Assembly: GCA_902797525.1 (NCBI GenBank)
Contig: CADBSZ010000142.1
Location: 1-12,581 of the forward strand
Direction: 5' to 3'
Length of the DNA stretch: 12,581 nt
Origin: an uncultured Ruminococcus sp.
GTDB lineage: Bacteria > Bacillota > Clostridia > Oscillospirales > Acutalibacteraceae
The notes under the pieces are model-generated. The model was not told the origin of the DNA. It ran no database searches and saw only the letters and a list, made by a program, of their open reading frames with translations. Position numbers and translations under genes: made by a program. Numbering within the stretch: position 1 is the stretch's first letter; each line of letters opens with the position of its first letter. This document shows positions 6,470 through 12,581 of the stretch, piece by piece.

Positions 6470-6773
6470 ATTGCTTTTGATACACCTTTATCAGTTTTTT
6501 CAAATCTCCGGTCGGAGCCTCGGTTTCTTCGCCGTTGATTTCGTTGGTAATTTTGGTTGTTTCGGCGGTGACGAACATGTTGAATGCGTTGCCCGAAAAC
6601 GACTCCGCGCCGGGGGTTTCATGTTCGAGCACGCTGTCGATGGTTTTCAGCATTTCGCCCAAAAAGGCGCGCTCCGCCAGCAGCATTTCGCCGGCGAGGG
6701 CATACTGCGCGTCCTCAAACTGCACCTCCACCGCGGGATGCTTGCCGCGGATGGTGCGAACCTTATATTTCAT
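6450..6773 (-). CDS. Small protein of unknown function between EndoU lipoprotein and HprK-like kinase
   Basis: I do not recognise this 107-residue protein. It has no signal peptide or membrane helix. It reads as an alternating strand/helix protein, with VRTIRGKHPAVEVQFED first, then a long probable helix at about 23-50 (YALAGEMLLAERAFLGEMLKTIDSVLEHE), a conserved-looking FSGNAFNMFVTAETTKI (59-75) and a helical basic end (LKKLIKVYQKQYGKL). The charge is close to balanced, slightly acidic. I chose the ATG at 6773, because GGAG lies 10 bases before it; a GTG at 6782 is only 1 base from that site. It starts 5 bases after the EndoU lipoprotein gene and overlaps the kinase gene by 20 bases. It could be an immunity or partner protein of the EndoU domain, or a kinase partner or substrate; none of these is shown. 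Confidence 0.75.
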   Translation of the reverse strand: MKYKVRTIRGKHPAVEVQFEDAQYALAGEMLLAERAFLGEMLKTIDSVLEHETPGAESFSGNAFNMFVTAETTKITNEINGEETEAPTGDLKKLIKVYQKQYGKLQR

Positions 6774-6778
6774 GCTGC

Positions 6779-7417
6779 TCACGCTCCTTCATAAACGGGA
6801 TAGGCGGTGGTGATTTTTTTGCTATTGTTGAGATACATGTCAATCTCCAGGTCGCCGCTGTAGCCAATCCACAGCTCGCCGTGAGGGTTGCTTTTGTCGC
6901 TCATCGCGTCGTCATACGCTTCGTTAATCGCGTCCACCACCTGCTGGGGCGACCAGCTTTCGGGATAAAACGAGCTGAAGCCGTTTTTCTTTTTGCCGTC
7001 CACCTTTACCTTCGCGGTAAAAACGCCGTGGCGGTCGGGCGCGCTTTCGGTGCCCTCAATAATTTCGCCCTTGCTGTCGGTCACGCGGCTGTAGTGATAG
7101 CCCGTGGCGTTGCCCTTGCCGTTAATCGTGCCGTCAAAAATATGGTTGAGCGTGTTTTTGGCAAAGTTCTGCGTGTTTTTCAGGGACGATATGTCCGCCA
7201 TGGTGTAGTATCCGGCGGTGCCGTTTAGCTGCTCCTCCGCGCTCGTCAAATTGTCGAGTACGCTTGCGATTTCCCCGGCAAGCTCAGACTCGGTTTTTTG
7301 CGTGCTTTGCTCTGTGCGCGAGCCGCTGTCGGTGAAGTTGATGTTTACATGACAGCCGCCGAGCAGCATCGCCGCCGCCAGCAGTGCGACCAACACGGCG
7401 GTTATTTTGCGTTTCAT
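6779..7417 (-). CDS. Lipoprotein with C-terminal bacterial EndoU-type nuclease domain
   Basis: This is a 212-residue exported lipoprotein. A basic start (MKRK) and a hydrophobic stretch lead to the lipobox LLGGC with C22 as the lipidated residue. A polar, Ser/Thr/Gln-rich linker follows. Residues about 88-210 match the bacterial EndoU pattern: NHIFDGTINGKG, GYHYS with H108, DRHGVFTAKV with H130 and K136, GFSSFYPESWS (146-156), QQVVDAINEAY, and the closing KITTAYPVYEG with T203/T204 and Y206. EndoU enzymes cut RNA using two histidines and a lysine or Thr/Tyr pair; many bacterial versions are secreted toxin tips. The start at 7417 has a strong AAAGGAGG 7 bases upstream and overlaps the MATE stop as ATGA; a longer in-frame reading to 7588 lies inside the MATE gene. 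Nuclease activity and target are inferred. Confidence 0.82.
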   Translation of the reverse strand: MKRKITAVLVALLAAAMLLGGCHVNINFTDSGSRTEQSTQKTESELAGEIASVLDNLTSAEEQLNGTAGYYTMADISSLKNTQNFAKNTLNHIFDGTINGKGNATGYHYSRVTDSKGEIIEGTESAPDRHGVFTAKVKVDGKKKNGFSSFYPESWSPQQVVDAINEAYDDAMSDKSNPHGELWIGYSGDLEIDMYLNNSKKITTAYPVYEGA

Positions 7418-8748
7418 GGTTTTTCCTCCTTTATTGCGCTTTTGTTCTTCCATTTTCCGCTTCGCCAGCGGTATATCATCAGGACGCCGCGCACCGCTTC
7501 GTCGGCGGCGAGCGCAATCCAGAGTCCGTAAATTCCCATGCCGAGCACCACCGCGAACAGGTAGGAGCCGAGCACGCTGATGACCCACATCGAGAAAATC
7601 GCGCAGGCGGTGGGGAAGTAAACGTCGCCCGCGCCGCGCAAACAGGCAATCAGCACCAAATTGGTCGTGCGCCCGAACTCGAGCGCGATGTTAATCAGCA
7701 GCACCGCCGCGCCGAGCTCGATTACCGTCGGGTTCTTCGTGAAAAAGCCGAGCAGCTGATAGCGCAGCAACACCCCGAGCAAACAGGCGCTCATGGTAAT
7801 CGCCAGCGCGGTCAGGTGCGATTTCACGCCCTGACGGTACGCCTCGTCCGTTTTTCCGGCGCCCGTGAGATGCCCGATCAGTATTTGCGACGCCTGACCG
7901 ATTGCCACGGCAAAAATGTAGAAAAACATAGTGATGTTCTGCACATAGGTTTTGGCAATCAGCTCCTCCTCCAACAGAAAGTTGAGCACCATCGAGGTGA
8001 TGACGAGCTGCGAGAGGTTGTACAAAAAGGTCTCGAGCGCGCCGGGAACGCCGATTTTCAGCATGTCGCCGATGTCCCTGAGCGGAAACGGCTTTAAGAA
8101 TTTAAAAATAGAAATGCTCTCGACCTTTTTAAACAGCACCACCGCCAAAACAGCAGTGCCGATGACGCGGCTGACGGTGGTGGCAACCGCCACGCCCGTC
8201 ACGCCCATGTCGAACACCAGCACAAACAGCATGTCCAGCCCCGTGTTGATGATGTTCATGCCCACGGTGACGAACATGGAAATCTTGGTCATGCCGTGGT
8301 TGCGGATAATCACCGCCATTGCCGTGAGCACCGCCTGCAAAAAGATGAAGCCGCCCACAATCGACAGATATTCGCCCGAGAGGCTCAAAATTTCGCCCTT
8401 CGCGCCGATGAAGCTCAAAATCGGGCGGTTGAACAACAAAAACACCGCGCTCACCAGCAGGCCGGCGACAAGGTTGAGCACCAGCGACAGCGCCGCGATT
8501 TTGGACGCGTCGCGCTCGCGCCGGGCGCCGAGGTACTGCGAAATCAGCACCGCCGAGGCGGTGGACACCACCGAGAACACAATGGTGGTAATCGAGGTTG
8601 CCTGATTCGCCGTGTTGACCGCGCTCGCGGCGAGGTCATTGTATTGGCTGAGCACAAACACGTCCACAATGCCCAGCAGCATAAACAGCGCGGTTTCGAT
8701 GAATATCGGCCACGCCAGTCCGAATAAGGTCAGTTTTTTCTCCTGCAT
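7414..8748 (-). CDS. MATE family cation-coupled efflux transporter
   Basis: This 444-residue integral membrane protein belongs to the MATE (DinF/NorM-like) multidrug and toxin exporters. It shows two related halves of six hydrophobic helices each. Typical family segments are LAWPIFIETALFMLLGIVD near the start, LISQYLGARRERDA after the second helix, and IGQASQILIGHLTGAGKTDEA in the second half, the equivalent of the first-half loop. Length is normal for the family. The ATG is preceded by GGGAG at 7 bases and lies 4 bases past the amylase stop; the stop overlaps the EndoU lipoprotein start as ATGA. It therefore belongs to the amylase-to-kinase operon. Substrate is unknown. Drug, metabolite or peptide export are all possible; Na+ or H+ coupling follows from the family. 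Confidence 0.93.
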   Translation of the reverse strand: MQEKKLTLFGLAWPIFIETALFMLLGIVDVFVLSQYNDLAASAVNTANQATSITTIVFSVVSTASAVLISQYLGARRERDASKIAALSLVLNLVAGLLVSAVFLLFNRPILSFIGAKGEILSLSGEYLSIVGGFIFLQAVLTAMAVIIRNHGMTKISMFVTVGMNIINTGLDMLFVLVFDMGVTGVAVATTVSRVIGTAVLAVVLFKKVESISIFKFLKPFPLRDIGDMLKIGVPGALETFLYNLSQLVITSMVLNFLLEEELIAKTYVQNITMFFYIFAVAIGQASQILIGHLTGAGKTDEAYRQGVKSHLTALAITMSACLLGVLLRYQLLGFFTKNPTVIELGAAVLLINIALEFGRTTNLVLIACLRGAGDVYFPTACAIFSMWVISVLGSYLFAVVLGMGIYGLWIALAADEAVRGVLMIYRWRSGKWKNKSAIKEEKP

Positions 8749-8752
8749 GCCG

Positions 8753-10483
8753 TCACTCCCTGCAAATCAGCACGCCGCCGTCTTTGAGCACGCCGTTTTT
8801 GAAGCGGTCGGCAAACAGAATTTCGCCCGTCGCCGCGCAGGAAACGTCCTCGCCGCAGGCGTTGAGGACAACCGTCAGGTTTTCCTTTTGATAGCGCACC
8901 AGCCGCGGATGGCTTTCGTCAAACGCAAACGTCAGCGCGTCGTTTTTTGCGGCGGGGCAGGCGTTGCGCACGGCGATGAGCCGGCGCACCTTTTGGGTAA
9001 AGCGGTCGTGCTTGCCGCCGTCAATTTCGTCCCACGGCATGCAGCTGCGGTTGTAGGGCGTGCGCTTGCCGCGCATGGCGATTTCCGTGCCGTAATACAG
9101 GCAGGGCGTGCCTGCCATCGTCAGCAGCACCGCCAGCTTTTGCAGCAGCTCGCTGTTGCTTTTGCAGGTTTCGCGCACACGGGGCGTGTCATGGGTGTCG
9201 AGAAAGTTGAACATCGCCTCGTTGATTTGACGCGGATACAGCGAGCGGCAGTAGTTGATGCGGTGCATAAACGCGCGCGCGTCCATGGTTTTGTCGCGCC
9301 AAAAGTCGCCCACCGCACCGGGGAAGGGATAGTTCATCACCGCGTCGTATTCCGTGCCGTTGAGCCATGTAATGGAATCGAACCAGATTTCGCCGAGCAT
9401 AAACAGCTCCGGCTTTACGGCGTGAAGGTCGCGGCGCAGCTTCTGCAAAAAGCGGTGCGAAATTTCGTCGCCCACATCAAAGCGGATGCCGTCAATGTCA
9501 AAGTCGCGCGCCCAGTGCACGCACAAATCCGAAAAATACTGCTGCACCTGCGGATGGTTGGTGTTCAGCTTTGGCATGCCCGCCCAGAACGAAAAGGTGT
9601 AAAACCTGCCGTCGGCGGTGGAAAAATCGTCCTTCACAAAGTCGTCCCGATTAATGAAGAACCAGTCGAAATACGCTGATTTTCTGCCCTTTTCGCACAC
9701 GTCCTTCCACGCAAAGAACTGTGTGCCGCAGTGGTTGAACACCGCGTCGAGCATCACGCGCATGCCCGATTCGTGCGCGGTGCGCACCAAATCGATCAGG
9801 TCCTGCTCGGTGCCGAAATCGGGGTCGATGGTGTAGTAGTCAAAGGTGTTGTATTTATGGTTGGAGTTGGAGAGAAAAATCGGTGTCAAATAAACGCCGC
9901 TGACGCCCAGCGATTTTAAGTAGGGCAGGCGTTCGGTGATGCCGCGCAGGTTGCCGCCGTACAGGTCATTGAAGCGCGGCTCGGAAAAGTCGCCCCACGC
10001 GCGGAACTTGCCGTTATTCTTAAAATTGCTCCCGCGGCAAAAACGGTCGGGCATGATTTGGTACCATACGGTGTCGCGTACCCATTTGGGCGGCGCGAAC
10101 ACGTCGGCAGGGTTCAGCCACGGAAACTTGAAGCATTGCGACGAAATGCGGTCGCGCTCCTGCTCGCTGCAAACCTTGTTTTCAAACACGCAAAAGCGCT
10201 CGCCGTGCGATTCCACAATAAAATAGTATTGCAGGCGCTTGTATTCGGGCTTGATTTCCGCCGTCCACACCAAATGGTGCTCCAGCTCATAGAGCAGGTG
10301 CATTTCCTGCGCCTTGCCCTCCCATACGCGCTGCCGTTTTAATTCGTGAATGAACGGATCGCCGCTCACAATCATCGCCTTTGCCGCGTCAAGACCGGTG
10401 GTTAAGTTGACAACCACCGTGTTTTCATCAAGCGCATAGCAGTCGCACCCCGTTGAGCGGTGCCGTATTGCGGAAAGATTCAT
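8753..10483 (-). CDS. GH13 neopullulanase / cyclomaltodextrinase / maltogenic amylase
   Basis: This 576-residue enzyme cleaves alpha-1,4 (and often alpha-1,6) bonds in maltodextrins, cyclodextrins or pullulan. An N-terminal beta domain of the CBM34 type (about 1-125) is followed by the (beta/alpha)8 barrel. The four GH13 regions are visible: DAVFNH (246-251), GIRFDVGDE with nucleophile D336, LGEIW with acid/base E365, and FLDTHDTPR with stabiliser D432. YQIMPDRF (141-148) and the N-domain place it in the neopullulanase subgroup. The start at 10483 has GGGGTGATGG before it and gives a protein without signal peptide, so cytoplasmic maltodextrin breakdown is expected. An in-frame ATG at 10573 with an AAAGGAAA site would add 30 residues including a hydrophobic stretch. 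It is the first gene of an operon with a MATE exporter. Confidence 0.93.
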   Translation of the reverse strand: MNLSAIRHRSTGCDCYALDENTVVVNLTTGLDAAKAMIVSGDPFIHELKRQRVWEGKAQEMHLLYELEHHLVWTAEIKPEYKRLQYYFIVESHGERFCVFENKVCSEQERDRISSQCFKFPWLNPADVFAPPKWVRDTVWYQIMPDRFCRGSNFKNNGKFRAWGDFSEPRFNDLYGGNLRGITERLPYLKSLGVSGVYLTPIFLSNSNHKYNTFDYYTIDPDFGTEQDLIDLVRTAHESGMRVMLDAVFNHCGTQFFAWKDVCEKGRKSAYFDWFFINRDDFVKDDFSTADGRFYTFSFWAGMPKLNTNHPQVQQYFSDLCVHWARDFDIDGIRFDVGDEISHRFLQKLRRDLHAVKPELFMLGEIWFDSITWLNGTEYDAVMNYPFPGAVGDFWRDKTMDARAFMHRINYCRSLYPRQINEAMFNFLDTHDTPRVRETCKSNSELLQKLAVLLTMAGTPCLYYGTEIAMRGKRTPYNRSCMPWDEIDGGKHDRFTQKVRRLIAVRNACPAAKNDALTFAFDESHPRLVRYQKENLTVVLNACGEDVSCAATGEILFADRFKNGVLKDGGVLICRE

Positions 10484-10628
10484 ACCATCACCCCGTTTAT
10501 TATCATCGTAACATTCTATTAACCCAATTATCAGTTTACCATAGAATGAGAAGAAAAACAACTTAAAAAACATTTTTTCCTTTCGCTTTTCATATATATA
10601 AAGGAAAGACGATGAAGAGGTGGTTTTG
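10484..10628. promoter_or_regulatory. Divergent intergenic region between amylase operon and plus-strand genes
   Basis: This 145-base A/T-rich gap must carry promoters for both directions. For the minus strand, TTGGGT (10527-10522) and GATAAT (10504-10499), 17 bases apart, are the best match, but they leave only about 9 bases of leader before the 10483 start. A TATATATA palindrome at 10593-10600 could supply a -10 in either direction; I see no good -35 to match it. No terminator-like hairpin is present. The promoter assignments here are weak. Confidence 0.35.
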
Positions 10629-11456
10629 ATGATAACAGCATTCAGCGTGAGGATTCCCGACAAGCAAAAGGGCTGGCGCGCCTTAACGGAGCGGCTGCGG
10701 CGCGACAGGGTGGAGGTGGAAACCCGTCAGGCGCGCGGCGTTACCCTGCGGCACGTCACCTACACCAGCTACAGCGGCGAGGTGCGGCTGGAGCGCGCCG
10801 ACGCGGCGGTGGGCGCCCAGCGCGACAAAATTTTGTGCAGCGACAAGCTGATTTTTCCGCACGGCAGCGGCTACAAGCGGTTTTCGTCCACGGCGTTTTC
10901 GTCGCGGCTGTGCACAAACTTTGCCCTCAGCGTGCTGCGTGCCTGCCCCGGCGCCGCCGGCTTGCGCGTCGGCATTTACGATCCGCCGGCGTATTGTGCG
11001 GATTTTTTGCTGCCGGTGCTCGAGGTCTGCGGCGACGTGATTGCGGTGACAAGCTGCTTTGAGCCGTATTTTTGTGTTGCCGACCGCGCGCTAAGCGAAA
11101 TGGGCGCCGCCGCCATGGTGACCAAAAACCGCGCGGAGCTTGATAAATGCGACCTCATTATCGCGCCGCAGCCCATCGCCGAGGCGCTTTTGCCCGACCC
11201 AAACGCGGTGGTGCTGACGGTCGCGCCGCCGAACAAAAAGCTGCGCGCGCGTGTGTTTGACCATTACCGCTTTCGCATGCCGAACGGCTTTGCCGCCCTC
11301 AAGCCCGAGGAGCTCAGCGAGGAATACTTTTGCTCGGCGCTTTATACCCTCGGCGCGCAGTTCGCCCTCGGCTCCATCGTGCCGCTGCGCGCCTGCGGCA
11401 GTGCGGGCGAATGCGACGTGAAAACCCTTGCAAATTGGCTTGACAAGCGAAAATAA
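10629..11456 (+). CDS. Conserved-looking protein of unknown function upstream of greA
   Basis: I do not recognise this 275-residue protein. There is no signal peptide or membrane helix. The N-terminal part is rich in arginine and charged residues (1-65). Residues about 112-200 alternate short hydrophobic strands and helices in a Rossmann-like order: LRVGIYD, VIAVTS, AAMVTK, CDLIIAPQP and AVVLTVAPP. It has eleven cysteines, without a close CxxC pair. I chose the ATG at 10629, which has AGAGGTGG 5 bases upstream; the GTG at 10620 is adjacent to a poor site. A 5-codon reading frame (10612-10629, with its own AAGGAAAG) ends in TGATG overlapping this start, so translation may be coupled. The -35 box of the greA promoter lies within its last codons. 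A housekeeping enzyme or binding protein is possible. Confidence 0.75.
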   Translation: MITAFSVRIPDKQKGWRALTERLRRDRVEVETRQARGVTLRHVTYTSYSGEVRLERADAAVGAQRDKILCSDKLIFPHGSGYKRFSSTAFSSRLCTNFALSVLRACPGAAGLRVGIYDPPAYCADFLLPVLEVCGDVIAVTSCFEPYFCVADRALSEMGAAAMVTKNRAELDKCDLIIAPQPIAEALLPDPNAVVLTVAPPNKKLRARVFDHYRFRMPNGFAALKPEELSEEYFCSALYTLGAQFALGSIVPLRACGSAGECDVKTLANWLDKRK

Positions 11457-11468
11457 AAAGAATATAAT
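11440..11468 (+). promoter_or_regulatory. Perfect consensus sigma-A promoter for greA-lysS
   Basis: TTGACA at 11440-11445 and TATAAT at 11463-11468 match the housekeeping consensus exactly, with the ideal 17-base spacer. The -35 and most of the spacer lie inside the end of the upstream coding region, whose stop is 11454-11456. Transcription would start near 11475, about 50 bases before greA. That leader contains only weak 4-base-pair hairpins. Confidence 0.9.
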
Positions 11469-11524
11469 AACTAGGTTAGCATAAAACCATATTATTGGGA
11501 GAAATTCCCGGTTTGAAAGGATGA

Positions 11525-12013
11525 ATGAAAATGGCGGCAAAACCGACAATGCTCACTGAGGAAGGCCTCAAAAAACTGGAAGAAGAACTTGAATATTTAC
11601 ATAACGTCAAACGAAAAGAAATCGCGGAGAAAATCAAGGTAGCGCGTTCCTACGGCGACCTTTCCGAGAACAGCGAGTATGATGACGCCAAAAACGAGCA
11701 GGCGATTATGGAGGCGCGAATCACCACCATCGAGTCGATTCTGAAAACCGCCGTCATCATCGACGAAAGCAACACCTCGAACGAGCATGTTCACCTGACC
11801 TCGCTCGTCACCGTTGAAATGGTTAAAACCGGCCGTCAGGCGCAGTACCGCATTGTCGGCTCCGGCTCCAACGAGGCAAACCCCAAAGAGGGCAAAATTT
11901 CCGACGAATCGCCCATCGGCAAGGCGCTGATGGAAAAGAGCGTCGGCGACGTTGTCGAGGTGGAAACCCCCGGCGGCGTGATTGCGCTGAAGGTGCTCGA
12001 AATCAGCAAGTAA
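11525..12013 (+). CDS. greA: Transcription elongation factor GreA
   Basis: GreA enters the secondary channel of RNA polymerase and stimulates cleavage of backtracked transcripts. The 162 residues are the usual length. [16 protein letters not shown] (10-25) begins the N-terminal coiled coil, whose tip is [16 protein letters not shown] (44-59) with the acidic residues D45 and E48 that hold the catalytic Mg2+. The C-terminal FKBP-like domain spans about 83-162, ending in the typical [22 protein letters not shown] and VLEI. AAAGG at 11516-11520 serves either the ATG at 11525 or the in-frame ATG at 11531; [12 protein letters not shown] from the latter is closer to the usual GreA start. lysS follows 21 bases downstream, a common gene pairing in Bacillota. 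Confidence 0.97.
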   Translation: MKMAAKPTMLTEEGLKKLEEELEYLHNVKRKEIAEKIKVARSYGDLSENSEYDDAKNEQAIMEARITTIESILKTAVIIDESNTSNEHVHLTSLVTVEMVKTGRQAQYRIVGSGSNEANPKEGKISDESPIGKALMEKSVGDVVEVETPGGVIALKVLEISK

Positions 12014-12034
12014 ACACAGGAAGGACGAAAACAC

Positions 12035-12581
12035 ATGAGTCAAAAGCCACAGCAGGCAAACACCAGCGACGTTATCAAGGTGCGCTATGAAAAGCTCGAG
12101 GCGCTGCGCAAGGCAGGCAGAGACCCCTTTGTCATCACCACCAGCGACCGCGACACCTACACCGAAACCGTTAAAAACAACTTCGAGGAATACGAAAACA
12201 AGGACGTGTGCGTAGCAGGCAGAATTATGTCCAAGCGCGGCAAGGGCAAGGTTTCGTTCCTCGATTTGCACGATAAAACCGGCAAAATTCAGATTTTCGC
12301 CAAGTTCGACGACCTCGGCGAGGAGGAGTACGGCTTCCTCAAAAAGTGGGACATCGGCGACATCGTTGAGGTCAAGGGCTTTGTGTTCAAAACCCAGATG
12401 GGCGAAATCTCCATTCACGCCAAGGCGGTGCGCCTGCTCTCCAAATCGCTCAAGCCGCTGCCCGAAAAGTATCACGGCCTGACCAACACCGACATGCGCT
12501 ACCGTCAGCGCTACGTCGACCTGATCATGAACCCCGAGGTAAAGGACACCTTTATCAAGCGCTCCAAGATCATCGCGGCTA
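12035..12581 (+). CDS. lysS: Lysyl-tRNA synthetase, class II (N-terminal part)
   Basis: The first 182 codons of a cytoplasmic class II lysyl-tRNA synthetase, which charges tRNA-Lys; the gene continues past the right edge. Visible are IKVRYEKLEALRKAGRDPF at the start, the anticodon-binding OB fold with VAGRIMSKRGKGKVSFLDL (60-78) and IQIF, and the junction to the catalytic domain, KPLPEKYHGLTNTDMRYRQR (140-159) then YVDLI. These are hallmarks of LysS. AGGAAGG lies about 10 bases before the ATG. It is co-transcribed with greA. The class II motifs 1-3 fall mostly outside the window. Confidence 0.96.
   Translation, partial: MSQKPQQANTSDVIKVRYEKLEALRKAGRDPFVITTSDRDTYTETVKNNFEEYENKDVCVAGRIMSKRGKGKVSFLDLHDKTGKIQIFAKFDDLGEEEYGFLKKWDIGDIVEVKGFVFKTQMGEISIHAKAVRLLSKSLKPLPEKYHGLTNTDMRYRQRYVDLIMNPEVKDTFIKRSKIIAA

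Noticed and set aside
7418..7588. 57-residue extension of the EndoU lipoprotein
   Set aside because: It is inside the MATE gene, Arg-rich, and would hide the signal peptide; the start at 7417 has a near-perfect ribosome binding site.
8612..9679. 355-residue plus-strand frame opposite the MATE and amylase genes
   Set aside because: It is antisense to two well-supported genes, its Arg/His/Ala/Val-rich composition is typical of a shadow frame, and no ribosome binding site is evident.
11498..11510. GGGA-TCCC hairpin before greA, considered as a terminator or riboswitch element
   Set aside because: The stem is only 4 base pairs and no T run follows; too weak to support either.
11597..12475. 292-residue open frame on the minus strand opposite greA and lysS
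   Set aside because: It lies wholly antisense to two unmistakable housekeeping genes and gives low-complexity Val/Leu/Ala/Phe sequence, a shadow of their codon bias.

Overview
The window looks like a chromosomal piece of a low-to-mid G+C Gram-positive anaerobe (Bacillota, Clostridia; possibly Oscillospirales, at low confidence). The signs are strong AGGAGG-type ribosome binding sites, TTGACA/TATAAT promoters, a bacterial tyrosine kinase split into a CpsC-like and a CpsD-like protein, and a greA-lysS pair. There is no rRNA, tRNA, CRISPR array, insertion sequence or phage gene.

The layout is three transcription units. (A) Bases 1-5534, minus strand, form one tightly packed exopolysaccharide/capsule operon driven by a good promoter at 5595-5622. 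In transcription order it holds a PqqD-like protein, a soluble S26-type (SipW-like) peptidase, an uncharacterised nucleotidyltransferase, CpsC (chain-length/kinase modulator), CpsD (tyrosine autokinase), a family 2 glycosyltransferase, a family 4 glycosyltransferase and the first 61 codons of a membrane protein, probably the polymerase. The first three genes are joined by ATGA stop/start overlaps. (B) Bases 5691-10483, minus strand, form a second compact operon ending in a clear terminator. It holds a GH13 neopullulanase/maltogenic amylase, a MATE exporter, a lipoprotein with an EndoU-type domain, a 107-residue protein of unknown function and an HPr-kinase-like protein. (C) Bases 10629-12581, plus strand, hold an unrecognised 275-residue protein, then greA and the start of lysS behind a perfect consensus promoter.

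In unit A, CpsC/CpsD and the glycosyltransferases make a conventional Wzy-type surface polysaccharide module. The PqqD/peptidase/nucleotidyltransferase cassette at its head is unusual. Those families, with HprK-like kinases such as the one ending unit B, are known from peptide-modification and lasso-peptide settings, but no precursor peptide or radical-SAM enzyme is visible here. The most interesting points are this cassette, the HprK-like kinase beside it across a terminator, the EndoU lipoprotein followed by a small possible immunity or partner protein, and a set of TTGCGAAA-like elements around the polysaccharide promoter.
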